The notes under the pieces: model-generated
What the model was told of the DNA's origin: nothing
The model's input: only the letters and a program-made list of their open reading frames with translations
Database searches by the model: none
Translations under genes and position numbers: made by a program
Part shown: positions 16,961 through 25,400 of the stretch, piece by piece
Numbering within the stretch: position 1 is the stretch's first letter
How the letters are laid out: every line of letters starts with the position of its first letter
Origin: Thermoguttaceae bacterium
GTDB taxonomy: Bacteria > Planctomycetota > Planctomycetia > Pirellulales > Thermoguttaceae
Direction: 5' to 3'
Length of the DNA stretch: 38,881 bases
Assembly (NCBI GenBank): GCA_025062105.1
Contig: JANXAQ010000075.1
Coordinates: 1-38,881 of the forward strand

Positions 16961-18907
16961 TTATGCCGATGCAGAGGGTTTGGTGCTGCGTACTTTTTCG
17001 ACGACACCGAAGGCCGCTTCAGCCAACGGAATCATCTGCTTTTGGCCGGTGCGGCGGTGTTTGAGTTCTAGCTGTCCTTGTTGGTAATTTTTCGGTCCCA
17101 GCACTGCCCGCCATGGTACACCCAAAAGATCGGCGTCGTAAAACTTTACCCCAGGCCGAAGCGGCCGATCGTCCAATAGCACTTCCAATTCCGACGCTTG
17201 CCAGTGGTGGTAAAGCTCTTCTGCTGCCTTCCGTATCAGCTCATCCTCCGGAGCCAGGCACACTAACAGAATGTCCCATGGCGAAAACCGTTCCGGCCAC
17301 ACAAGCCCTTGGGAGTCATGGTGTACTGCAACCGTTGCCCACAAAAGTCGTACAAGGTCTAGTTGGAGGCGATGGAGCAAGATCGGCTGGAGCTGCTCTT
17401 GAGCGTCTCGGAATCGGAGTTCCAATGGTTGGCTTGCTTCTTTCGGCAAACAAGCTGCCTCGGCTACCGAAAGACCTATACCAATTTCTAGGTTGGCTGG
17501 GCACTGCGGACACGGGTCACCGGGCATTGGGAGCCGGAGATCGGCAAAAAAATCCGGTACGAAATCCCGGCCGATACACACGCCCACTAAGTGGGCATCC
17601 GCTTGATTTGCCCCAACGATCACATTCTGTGCCCACTGTACGTCCCAATCGGCATACATAGCAATGCGCTCTTTCAACCCCACCGGACCGGAAAACCCAA
17701 GGGGTGCGCCGGTAACTCGTTCCACGGTGGCTGGATCGGCCATTTCTAGTTTGCTGATACCAAAAGCTCGACAAATCTTGGGCGAGCTGGCCTGATGATC
17801 ACCGCGAACTAACACGGCCACCGGCTTTCCGTCGGCCAGATAAACAAGGGTCTTCAAAAATTGAGAGGCGGGCTTTTTGAGAAAATTGGTTACTTCGGCA
17901 ATGGTTCTGGCACCGGGCGTAGGCACACAGCGGACCGGTTCTTGCTGCTGGGCAGGCTTTGACAGCGACTCTCCTCCCCTTGTGGGACCAACAAGACCGA
18001 CAAGCACAGAAGCTGCTGGCACTGGCTTGCTTGGCCGACCACCGATCCGCCCCGAAGGCCGAAGCGCCGTATAACCACATTGTTCACAAAAGGCCACCTC
18101 TTCCAGCGAACCAAGCTGCCTGATGGGGGTTATGAAGCCCGAGTTCGTCCCATTTTTTTCGGTAGGAGGTTTCGCTTTGTTGGTGGTTTCCGGTTGGTTT
18201 GCCGCCGCTTCAGATTGCGAGGGTTCGAATGCGGAGGTCTCACTTCCAGGAATATTTCCTCCGGACAGACGAACTACTAATTTGTGCACGGGTTGTTGTG
18301 GCAGGGGATCTGCCTGAGCTACCCAATACGGAAGCTCGAGGAATTCCAAAAGATTTTCTATATGCTGGAGAAGCTGTTGGTAGTTTTGGTGCAGGCTGTC
18401 TGCGGAGGCATGGAAGCCATATACCTGTACTGCTTCACGGAGCGGCGCCTCTGCCAGCTTGCTGACGCTCCCCCCCTCTGAGGCTCCCACCAATCCCAAC
18501 TGAAACACCACCAGCGGCAGATTCCGATAGCTATTCAGCCAGCCGGCCAATACCTCCGCTAGGATAGGCTCCTGCCACCCGCCCAGCACAAACCGACCCT
18601 TCCGTTCCGGATCCAGAAAGTCCGCACGTAAAACCAGTTGATTCTCGCCCACCGGCCATTCCATCCGTTGCCACAAGCCCATTGGTGCAACGATCGGCAG
18701 ACCGATTTCTTCTATACCGGCATCCAGAAGCTGACCTCGCACCTTTTCCTGCAGCTTTCGGAGCATCCGGATTCCAAGTGGCCACCACACATAGCCCGCA
18801 CTGCTCAAACCCATCAAGCCGGCTCGCAGGAGCCACTCCTCCGGGCTCCCCCGGAAGGCCGGAGCCACTTCCTTCAAAGTGGGCAAAAACCCCTGCGCCC
18901 ATCGCAT
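16961..18907 (-). CDS. Prolyl-tRNA-synthetase-like protein with lost aminoacylation motifs
   Basis: The 648-residue protein follows bacterial ProS in domain order: N-terminus MRWAQGFLPTLKEV and WLLRAG, class II core, INS editing domain (about 335-460: TIAEVTNFL, LVYLADGKPVAVLVRGDHQ, GFSGPVGL, DVQWAQNVIVGAN), and anticodon-binding domain (EVLLDDRPLRPGVKFYDADL). However the class II core is degraded. The family's PTHEE reads GWQEP (near residue 110), motif 2 (FRDE.RPRFG) reads VGASEGGSVSK (near 140), MKDAYSFH reads VQVYGFHAS, HIFQLG is missing, and motif 3 (GCYGIGVTR) reads LHRLQLDLVR. A polar insertion lies at 212-260. ATG 18907 is preceded by GGAG at eight bases. It probably cannot charge tRNA; since the frame is intact, a role in editing or tRNA binding is possible but inferred. 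It might be annotated proS by homology. Confidence 0.8.
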   Translation of the reverse strand: MRWAQGFLPTLKEVAPAFRGSPEEWLLRAGLMGLSSAGYVWWPLGIRMLRKLQEKVRGQLLDAGIEEIGLPIVAPMGLWQRMEWPVGENQLVLRADFLDPERKGRFVLGGWQEPILAEVLAGWLNSYRNLPLVVFQLGLVGASEGGSVSKLAEAPLREAVQVYGFHASADSLHQNYQQLLQHIENLLEFLELPYWVAQADPLPQQPVHKLVVRLSGGNIPGSETSAFEPSQSEAAANQPETTNKAKPPTEKNGTNSGFITPIRQLGSLEEVAFCEQCGYTALRPSGRIGGRPSKPVPAASVLVGLVGPTRGGESLSKPAQQQEPVRCVPTPGARTIAEVTNFLKKPASQFLKTLVYLADGKPVAVLVRGDHQASSPKICRAFGISKLEMADPATVERVTGAPLGFSGPVGLKERIAMYADWDVQWAQNVIVGANQADAHLVGVCIGRDFVPDFFADLRLPMPGDPCPQCPANLEIGIGLSVAEAACLPKEASQPLELRFRDAQEQLQPILLHRLQLDLVRLLWATVAVHHDSQGLVWPERFSPWDILLVCLAPEDELIRKAAEELYHHWQASELEVLLDDRPLRPGVKFYDADLLGVPWRAVLGPKNYQQGQLELKHRRTGQKQMIPLAEAAFGVVEKVRSTKPSASA

Positions 18908-18977
18908 CCGAAAAGCTCCGCCAAAAAGCACATTCTTACCAAACCAACCGGTTCCGGAGTCTTGCCAAACCTCCGGA

Positions 18978-19167
18978 AGAACTTGTGCATACTTCTGAAC
19001 ATATAGTGAACTCTATGAGTTTTTGATTCGGTAGGCTTTGGGTGCCTCCATCCACACACCTACTATATGTAGGATGCTAGTCGTGGTAGTAAATCCAATC
19101 TATTGGGACAGAGGCGGAGGGGACCAATTTGGTATAAAAATATCTCCTCGAATTATGCAGAGGTTCC
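18978..19167 (-). mobile_element. F1 repeat copy upstream of the ProS-like gene
   Basis: A reverse-oriented 190-bp unit: AGAACTTGTGCATACTTCTG, AACATATAGTGAACTCTATG, CACCTACTATATGTAGG, then CAATTTGGTATAAAAATATC and GAATTATGCAGAGGTTCC. It begins 70 bp upstream of the proS-like start codon, so the promoter lies in 70 bp or in the repeat. Confidence 0.85.
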
Positions 19168-19186
19168 CGTAGTATTTCCGACTAAG

Positions 19187-19489
19187 CTTGAGTTTTGACA
19201 TTTTCCCTAACTTAGTTTGCTTCCAATAGTTAGGACGAAACCTCTTTTTGTTCAGCCAATTTCCTAAGTCCGAGATTTCCACTCGACTTTTGCCAATTTG
19301 TCTAACTTATTTTGTCCTCAAAAGTTACGGAATACCCCTCATTTGTATATGCAATTTCCTAAATCTAATGTTCATAAAGAGTCAGAGTGCAGCACATTCA
19401 GGACAGGCGTAAAAATGGCAAAAGTCGAGATTTTCAAGGAGTTAGAGCTTTTTCCAACCAGGAGCAGATCGAAAATGGCAAAAGTCGTG
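19187..19489. mobile_element. Nested or tandem F3 repeats ending at the larA stop codon
   Basis: An outer left end CTTGAGTTTTGACATTTTCC at 19187 follows CTAAG, and an outer right end GGCAAAAGTCGTG at 19489 precedes CTAAC (4 of 5 match). Inside are another left end (CTCGACTTTTGCC, near 19277) and right end (GGCAAAAGTCGAG, near 19428). So at least two F3 units overlap here. The duplicated-looking CTAAC includes the larA stop codon. Confidence 0.65.
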
Positions 19490-20779
19490 CTAACTGACTG
19501 CCGTTTGACAATGGGCGATCATATAAGGTCCTTTGGGAATGACGGCGATGGTGGCATTCGGGCCGTATTCAGCTAAGCATTCTGCTACAGCTGTTTCTAC
19601 CGTTTGGGCCGGTTCTACAAAAAGTCGTTCCAAGACTTCTGGCGGCAGTCCATCGCTGACCACTTTGATCCTGGCTTTTCGTCGCACTTTGGCCATTTGT
19701 TCAAGTTGCCATTGATCCATCACAAAATAGTCCGACTCTGGAGCTAGTATTTTCTCCATGAACTCATCCAGACTTGCATGTTCCTGGAAAAGACGCTGAA
19801 ATTCGGGACTGCCAATACCTTCGGATAAACTGGCTGCTAGGATGACGGTGCCGCCGGGTTTGACAATCGGCTCAGCGGCCACCATCCCCTTGATCGATTG
19901 ATAAAAAGTGGTATCCAATGGATAGCCGGCCGCTGTTGTTACTACGATATCCACCGGTTCTGGCACCGTATCTTCCACCATCGGCCGAACCTTTTGTACT
20001 CCTTCCAGAAAGGCAGCTTCCATATCGCCCGCGACGACTTCCATAATTCGCCGCTTTTCATCCAGAGCCACATTGACAATAAAATCACAGCCAGCCCGTC
20101 GGCCGATCCAGGTGTTCTCTTCATGAACCGGATTGCCGTTCAGACAACCGGTGCGGGCCTTTGGATGCTCCAAAAAGCTGGGGCCATGCCAGACCCGTAT
20201 CGTATCCAGATGAGCTAGGCCGGGGCAGATGAGTTTTCGGCCGCCGGAAAAGCCGGCCATAAAGTGCGGCTCAATTAAGCCGGTGGTGATTTTCAAATCT
20301 GCCTCCATATATCGGCGGTCGATCCAGATCGGCACCCCTCGGGGACTGTGGCCAAGGAAAATGTGTTCTTCGCGGTTTTGGCCGTGGTGGTTTTCAATAT
20401 GATATTGAGCCGTGATTTCCGGCCCGAGCATCTCCACCAGTTCCTCGCCCAAATTGGGCCGATGAAGCCCGGTAGCAACCAAGATCAAGATTCGGTCTCG
20501 CCGAATACCTCCCTGTTGCAAGGTCTGCAAAATGGGCGGCAATAGGATGGCATTTGGTACCGGCCGGGTAATATCACAGATGACCACGCACGCACTGGAT
20601 CGCCCTCGCACTAAATCTTCCAAAGGCGGTGAACCGGTTGGCTCGGTGAGTCGGTGGGAGATGACCTGGCTGAGATTTTCCAACGCCGGGGCAGGGCGAT
20701 AACCGAAGCATTTCACCACATTACTCTCGGGCAAAGCGACTTCTAAGCCCGTTCGGCCATAATCTAAGCGGACTCGCAT
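19490..20779 (-). CDS. larA: LarA-like (DUF2088) racemase / lactate racemase homologue
   Basis: This 429-residue protein resembles LarA, which uses a pyridinium-thioamide nickel-pincer cofactor tethered to a lysine to racemise lactate or similar 2-hydroxy acids. Visible family elements are [18 protein letters not shown], and [17 protein letters not shown], where the lysine after GGR is the expected cofactor anchor, then NPVHEE and [18 protein letters not shown]. The start is ATG 20779 with GGGTGAG just upstream. No larB, larC or larE cofactor genes are next to it, so cofactor supply must come from elsewhere and the true substrate may not be lactate. The TAG stop codon overlaps the flank of an F3 repeat. 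Confidence 0.85.
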   Translation of the reverse strand: MRVRLDYGRTGLEVALPESNVVKCFGYRPAPALENLSQVISHRLTEPTGSPPLEDLVRGRSSACVVICDITRPVPNAILLPPILQTLQQGGIRRDRILILVATGLHRPNLGEELVEMLGPEITAQYHIENHHGQNREEHIFLGHSPRGVPIWIDRRYMEADLKITTGLIEPHFMAGFSGGRKLICPGLAHLDTIRVWHGPSFLEHPKARTGCLNGNPVHEENTWIGRRAGCDFIVNVALDEKRRIMEVVAGDMEAAFLEGVQKVRPMVEDTVPEPVDIVVTTAAGYPLDTTFYQSIKGMVAAEPIVKPGGTVILAASLSEGIGSPEFQRLFQEHASLDEFMEKILAPESDYFVMDQWQLEQMAKVRRKARIKVVSDGLPPEVLERLFVEPAQTVETAVAECLAEYGPNATIAVIPKGPYMIAHCQTAVS

Positions 20780-20879
20780 AACTCACCCAGCCCTCATAGC
20801 TTTCCGCACGAAGCAGTCGTCCGGCCGTCTTTTGAGCACAGCCATTCCAAAGAAAAGAAACCCCGGCTGGAGGATTATT

Positions 20880-21049
20880 GGGACCTCTATATAATACTGA
20901 ACATATAGTGAACTTACGATAGACTCACCGACCCCCTTCCAAACACCTACTATATGAAAGCTACCAATGCTAGTAACCCAATATGGTCAGATGCGGAGCG
21001 GATCCAAAATAGGATAAAATTAACCTCACGCCAATTATGGAGAGGTTCC
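20880..21049 (-). mobile_element. F1 repeat copy inserted in the stop codon of the small basic protein gene
   Basis: Ends GGGACCTCTATATAATACTG and CCAATTATGGAGAGGTTCC, flanked by TATT on both sides (20876-20879, 21050-21053). On the minus strand the gene ends ...AAA AAA TA and the repeat's first G completes TAG; removing the unit and one TATT restores TAA. The interior shows the F1 landmarks AACATATAGTGAACTT and CACCTACTATATG. Confidence 0.9.
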
Positions 21050-21315
21050 TATTTTTTGGATTGGCCACTGCTAGAAGCAGCCGGTGTGGATGAAGGTGTC
21101 CCAGTGCCTGCCGCTTGGGCCGCCTCTTCTTTCTTTGACTTCTTCTTTTTCTTAACCGTGATCTTATACACCCGTACCTTAGGCAATCCAAAGGGGCTGT
21201 CCCCTTCATGCCACCGATCCAGCTCCTTCAAGCGTGCTATGCGTTCAGCCCGCTTCAGCACACATCGATTCCGCACTGTAGCTCGCCGAATCTTTAACGT
21301 TTTATCAATAGACAT
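21049..21315 (-). CDS. Small basic protein of the PVC superphylum
   Basis: An 88-residue, strongly basic protein. The first 50 residues ([51 protein letters not shown]) match the short conserved 'small basic protein' family known from Chlamydiae, Verrucomicrobia and Planctomycetes, proposed to act with the ribosome but not characterised to my knowledge. A lysine run (KKKKKSKK) and an Ala/Ser/Thr/Gly-rich tail follow. ATG 21315 is supported by GGAGG seven bases upstream; a TTG two codons earlier is less likely. It is transcribed alone. An F1 repeat has inserted exactly in the stop codon, changing TAA to TAG without altering the protein. Confidence 0.88.
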   Translation of the reverse strand: MSIDKTLKIRRATVRNRCVLKRAERIARLKELDRWHEGDSPFGLPKVRVYKITVKKKKKSKKEEAAQAAGTGTPSSTPAASSSGQSKK

Positions 21316-21903
21316 CTTCAAACCTCCTCAGGGTTTTTCCACGCATTAAAGAAATTTTATTTTATCAATTGCTTTATACAAGCTCCACTTTTGCCGGGGG
21401 AATTTGGTGGTCAATTTAGGGATTTAAGGCACATAGATAATCTCCCCGGCCATCGAATCGGGCCCCCACGGGTACGGCAGAAATCTTGTGCGTTAACTGG
21501 ACAACATAGGGAATATAGACAAAATAGGCTTCGGCCCCCTGCAAACTAGCTTTGCACAGCACCTACCTATAAAAAAACAAATCCTTTTACTCCCTTTCCT
21601 CCCGACATATAGGGACCTAAACTCCTTCGACTGACTCCTAACTCCTACAGTACGGAGCCTCTTGGCCTGTGGGGGGGAGTTTCCAGGGAGAGAGGCTTCC
21701 ACAGGGCAGAGGGCGTCTATCTTCACCAAATCCCCTATGACCACAAAAAATCAGCCGCACCCCTACTGTCCTCTTGTAGGAATAAAAAACTCCCTATCCC
21801 AGATTCCAGCGGCTATCACTAATCTGGAAGGAGGGTAGGTCTCTGCCATTCGGAGGTAAAGGGTAGGTTCTATGCAAAGCTGTCCTTTGGGGTATTTATT
21901 TAT
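21316..21903. other. Gene-free stretch upstream of the small basic protein gene
   Basis: I see no gene or clear repeat end in about 590 bases. The DNA is AT-rich near 21340-21370 (TTTTATTTTATCAATTGCTT), which could contain the promoter of the small basic protein gene. Confidence 0.35.
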
Positions 21904-22092
21904 GGAACCTCTGCAAAATCCTGAGCATATAGTGAACTATGTGAATATTGGATACCCTAGCCGTTCGGTTGTCATCCTTGTTATACCTACTACCTATTGG
22001 GGGCTGCAATGCCAGAAACCCTATATGTTATGCTAAGGGAGGGCAAGACAAAATCGTATAAAAAAGTCCCCTTCGAATTATGCAGAGGTTCC
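21904..22092 (-). mobile_element. F1 repeat copy, reverse orientation
   Basis: A 189-bp unit: GGAACCTCTGCAAAATCCTG, AGCATATAGTGAACTATGTG, ACCTACTACCTATTGGG, and CGAATTATGCAGAGGTTCC. No exact target duplication is visible. Confidence 0.87.
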
Positions 22093-22159
22093 TCTATCTT
22101 GCTCAATTCCCCTCAGAAATTTAGCCGCTCTTCAGGCATTTTTGGCTTTTCTCTAGAAA

Positions 22160-22497
22160 AGCAAACTTCTAAGTCTTTGTAACTATTGGACTTAGGAAAT
22201 TGTGCGAACAAAAGGAAGTCTCGTCGTAACTGGAAACAAAAGGACTTAGGGAAAATGGCAAAAGTCCAGTCCGAATCCCTGACGAAAGGAGGGTTCCTTC
22301 CTCAATTCCCTAGAATCCCCAAAATCCCTGTTTTTAAGGAGTCTAAAGGATAGGAGCAGAACGGCCATAACCCATGGGAAACCAGCCAAATCCCCATTTT
22401 AGGACAGCCTCTGAGTCCTTTTTGGGCTTTGCCGTCGGCTGCCAGCCTTTCCTTCAACGCCCAAGTGGGCTAAAACCCGCAATTATGCAGCGGTTCC
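22160..22497. repeat. Mosaic of truncated F3, F2 and F1 pieces
   Basis: About 22160-22270 is an F3 interior and right end (TTCTAAGTCTTTGTAACTA ... AAATGGCAAAAGTCC). 22280-22411 is an F2 unit without its left end (GACGAAAGGAGGGTTCC ... GGACAGCCTC, followed by TGA). 22479-22497 is a lone F1 right end (CAATTATGCAGCGGTTCC). These look like remains of nested insertions. Confidence 0.7.
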
Positions 22498-22708
22498 TAG
22501 GAAAAATTCATCAGATGTAAGGAAAGGGATGAAATGGGCTTTAGCTTTCCTTTTCTAGATTGCCTATGTTGCCCATATTTTGGAACTTTTTCGTTCCTGA
22601 ATGCAAAATCTCTGGCGAATGTGTTCCAGATCTTTCGGAACTCTTTTCCGACAGGAAGTTACCCCCACTAATGGTTAGAAAAACCACTTTGGGGTTAATT
22701 TAATCATC

Positions 22709-22859
22709 CGGAACGCCTGGATCATTTAAAGGAGATATTTTTTCACCATTTAGGTGCCCCCCACCCTAACCTAATATATAGGGTTGCTGGCACTGCTAGT
22801 AATCTACATAGAGTAGCTCTTTATATGGGCGTGCCAATCCCTATCGAATCTAAGGTTCC
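22709..22859 (+). mobile_element. Degenerate F1 repeat copy with a target duplication
   Basis: GGAACGCCTGGATCATTTAA at the left and CTAAGGTTCC at the right, with ATCC on both sides (22705-22708, 22860-22863). The interior keeps GGGTTGCTGGCACTGCTAGT and CTACATAGAGTAG. It is about 40 bp shorter than usual because the stretch before the right end is missing. It lies just beyond the 3' end of the radical SAM gene. Confidence 0.78.
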
Positions 22860-22898
22860 ATCCTTGGGATTAGCTGAAGCCCACAGTTCAGCCCCAGC

Positions 22899-24278
22899 CT
22901 AGGCCCACACGCCGGCAATCTTTCTGCCACAAGATGGGCATTTGCCACCTTTTAATTCATTCCGAATCACGAAAAAACCTTCCCGATAGATTAATTCTTT
23001 TTTACACTGGGGACAATAGGTGATGCCTGCGTCGTCCACCTCATGGACATTCCCGATATATACATAATGGAGGCCGGATTCTCGGGCGATCTGGCGGGCT
23101 TCGATCAGCACACTGGCCGGGGTGGGCGGCAAGTTGGTCAGCTTGTGGGCAGGTCGAAACCGAGAAAAATGCAACGGCCAGTCCGGTCCCAGCTCATTGA
23201 CCATCCATTGGCACATCCGCCGAATCATCTGCAAATCGTCCGTATAAGTCGGCACCACCAGATTGGTTACCTCAAACCAGACACCCTCCTCTTTCAAAAT
23301 CTTCAGACACCGGAGCACCGGTTCCAATTTACCCGTGTTTAGAGTCCGGTAAATCTCTTCGCTAAAGCTTTTTAGATCCACATTGGCCGCGTCGATCACC
23401 TTGGCTAGTTCGCGGAGTGGCTTTTCCTGTATATAGCCACAGGTGACCCAGATATTTTTCAGCCCCCTTTGCCGGGCTAATTGGGCCGTATCGTACATAT
23501 ATTCATACCAAACCGTCGGCTCCGAATACGTATAAGAAATCGAGGGACTGCCCAAATACTCCGTCAGTTCCACCACATCTTCCGGAAAAAGACTGAGCCG
23601 ATCGATGTCTTCTGCTGTTAACCTCCGAAGCGTCTCCGGACGTAGCCGAAGAGATTCCCCCCGGGGGTCTTTACTCTCTTCGGGCTTTCGCTGGGAGATG
23701 TCCCAGTTTTGGCAGTTCAGACACCGAAATCCACAGCCGGAAATGGCAAACGAAAACGTCTTAGTACCCGGCAAGAAATGATACAGAGGCTTTTTCTCGA
23801 CCGGATCATTATTGAACGAACAGGCATTCCCATAGGCTAGAGTGTACAAAATGCCCTCTTTATTCACCCGGTTTCGGCAATGCCCTCGGTCTTCAGGCGC
23901 CAGGCGGCATTCATTCGGACAGAGTTTGCAATGGATGTTTTTGCCCAGTTTCAAATAGTGGCGGGCTTCCCGGACCCACCCCCGCCGCTGCCATGCCTCC
24001 CATAGTTCCCCTTTAGGAGCATCGGCTTTGAACACATCAGCCGAGTCGGCCGAGAAGGTCTGGATAAAGGCCTTTTTGAACGACTCGGTCCATGAGTGAC
24101 TCTGGGCACCCCCACTGCGATGCCGCCACCAATAGGAGCCGCCTACAGCCGCCGCACACCCGGCCGCACAGGCCCCATAGAGCAAAAAACGCCGACGAGC
24201 TACCGACCTGCAAGCTCGTTCCGAGAAGAGTTCCTGCTGCTGTTCGTTGGTGGTCCTGAACCCCTTCGCCCTATCCAT
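22899..24278 (-). CDS. Radical SAM enzyme of the AmrS (AmmeMemoRadiSam) type with Tat-like signal
   Basis: A 459-residue radical SAM protein of the COG1180/AmrS kind. The 4Fe-4S cluster motif CxxxCxxC is CGFRCLNC (near residue 182), preceded by the family's second cysteine cluster CKLCPNECRLAPEDRGHCRNR and followed by SISYTYSEPTVWYEY, NVDLKSF and LHFSRFRPAHKL. A C-terminal zinc-ribbon pair (CPQC ... CPSCGRKIAGVW) closes it. The reaction of AmrS is unknown; no Memo or AMMECR1 domain is nearby. Unusually, residues 25-45 read ARRRFLLYGACAAGCAAAVGG, a twin-arginine-like motif and hydrophobic stretch, suggesting Tat-dependent membrane attachment of a folded Fe-S enzyme. ATG 24278 has GAGGAG six bases upstream; ATG 24284 is too close to it. 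It overlaps the preceding cytochrome-like gene by 79 bases, so the two are probably cotranslated. Confidence 0.85.
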   Translation of the reverse strand: MDRAKGFRTTNEQQQELFSERACRSVARRRFLLYGACAAGCAAAVGGSYWWRHRSGGAQSHSWTESFKKAFIQTFSADSADVFKADAPKGELWEAWQRRGWVREARHYLKLGKNIHCKLCPNECRLAPEDRGHCRNRVNKEGILYTLAYGNACSFNNDPVEKKPLYHFLPGTKTFSFAISGCGFRCLNCQNWDISQRKPEESKDPRGESLRLRPETLRRLTAEDIDRLSLFPEDVVELTEYLGSPSISYTYSEPTVWYEYMYDTAQLARQRGLKNIWVTCGYIQEKPLRELAKVIDAANVDLKSFSEEIYRTLNTGKLEPVLRCLKILKEEGVWFEVTNLVVPTYTDDLQMIRRMCQWMVNELGPDWPLHFSRFRPAHKLTNLPPTPASVLIEARQIARESGLHYVYIGNVHEVDDAGITYCPQCKKELIYREGFFVIRNELKGGKCPSCGRKIAGVWA

Positions 24279-24568
24279 CCCCATCTCCTCAACGCAAAAT
24301 ATATCTCCAAACCAGAATGCACTGAAAAGACCGCCACCAACGGCCAAACCAATTTCTGATGCAACCCTAATGCCAGCTCTAAATCTATCTTTTCCTGTAG
24401 GCTAAAATCTCCCCGGAGTGTAAAACCGGTAACGATATAAATAATCATCAAGAAAAAGAGCACCCACCCCGTAAACCGCGCCAGTTTAATTAAATAGTAA
24501 TAAATCGTTCGGCCAGACATCCGGGTATCTGGCTTTCTGGAAGGTGGAGTTGGTGGCTTGTGGGACAT
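24200..24568 (-). CDS. Two-helix membrane protein, putative b-type cytochrome
   Basis: A 122-residue protein with two hydrophobic segments: ARFTGWVLFFLMIIYIVTGF and LVWPLVAVFSVHSGLEIYFA. Histidines at both ends of the second segment (LGLHQKL and SVHSGLE, 15 residues apart) look like axial haem ligands of small cytochrome b-like proteins. Both tails are polar and basic, and the C-terminus is Ser/Arg/Asn-rich. No clear ribosome-binding site precedes ATG 24568; ATG 24520 is an alternative. Its 3' end overlaps the radical SAM gene by 79 bases. I infer that it serves as membrane redox partner for the Tat-targeted radical SAM enzyme; the haem assignment is not proven. Confidence 0.65.
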   Translation of the reverse strand: MSHKPPTPPSRKPDTRMSGRTIYYYLIKLARFTGWVLFFLMIIYIVTGFTLRGDFSLQEKIDLELALGLHQKLVWPLVAVFSVHSGLEIYFALRRWGWIGRRGSGPPTNSSRNSSRNELAGR

Positions 24569-25400
24569 AAGACGGAGCCGTGCCTCTAATAAACTAGACT
24601 ACCACCTCCTGGAGAACATACTCTCTGATAGCAGTTCTACCAAAAAGGTTCCTCTCATCGGTAGTAGTCCATAACAGTTCAGCCGAATGGAAAAGCTCGG
24701 TTTTTTCCTTTGCTCTTAACTGGCTGTTGAGGGTGTCAGGCTGATGACCCACCCGAGCGGGGTGGTAGAAGTGCAGAAGGTAGGCGAATAGTTTCGCATT
24801 TTAATCCTGTGTTCTGCACTTCGCACTTTTGGCATTTTGACTCCGGTCTCAAAGCCAGCTTGGATGGCGGAGGATCCTTCACCTGTCAGGAGTGCGTAGC
24901 ACCGTACCCTGCAGGTTACCTGCTTCGGCAAGCTCCCCGTAGTACCATCCCCCCGACCACAGCCGGAGAGTAGCTGGTCACTAAGTTGGGGGGCCCAACC
25001 AGTTCCACCACTCGGCTGAAACGGTACACTGCCCCAAAGCCACCGTTTACTTCCATTCTAAATCAAAAAGGAAAGGGGGAAAGAGCTGGAACCTGTCCGA
25101 TGCCTGCTCCTTCCCCCTCTAGGGTCGATTGGCCAAAAAAGAGGGCTAAAACGTGAAGGGTCTCAAGAAAGAGGATTAGGATTTTCGCTTTTCCGAGGTT
25201 TTTCGGTTGACCGAGCCGCTTGGGAAAATCGGGGAAATAGGAGATTTGGGGATTTTGACGCTTCCAGGCAGTTCTCGGCTTGTGAGGATCAGCACAGCTT
25301 CTGAGCTCGACTTTTCCCCAACTTGGTTTACCTCCAGTAGTTAGGAGGTAACCTACTTTTGTTGGCTCAATTTCCTAAGTCCAATAGTTGCAAGGAGTTA
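24569..25400. other. Gene-free stretch with structured DNA/RNA potential
   Basis: No convincing gene. At 24949-24993 a two-part hairpin can form (CCCCCC with GGGGGG outside, GACCA with TGGTC inside). At 25074-25118 a 13-bp stem with one mismatch forms (AGGGGGAAAGAGC with GCTCCTTCCCCCT), without a T-run. Two copies of the TTCAGCCGAATGG word lie at 24671-24691 and, inverted, 25006-25026. About 25309-25400 resembles an F3 repeat. No known RNA family is recognised. Confidence 0.4.

Noticed and set aside
19298..19576. A 92-residue plus-strand reading frame ending inside larA
   Set aside because: It is made of F3 repeat sequence running into the opposite strand of larA.
24716..24931. A 71-residue reading frame in the gap upstream of the cytochrome-like gene
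   Set aside because: No homology, no ribosome-binding site, low-complexity composition; I treat the region as non-coding.
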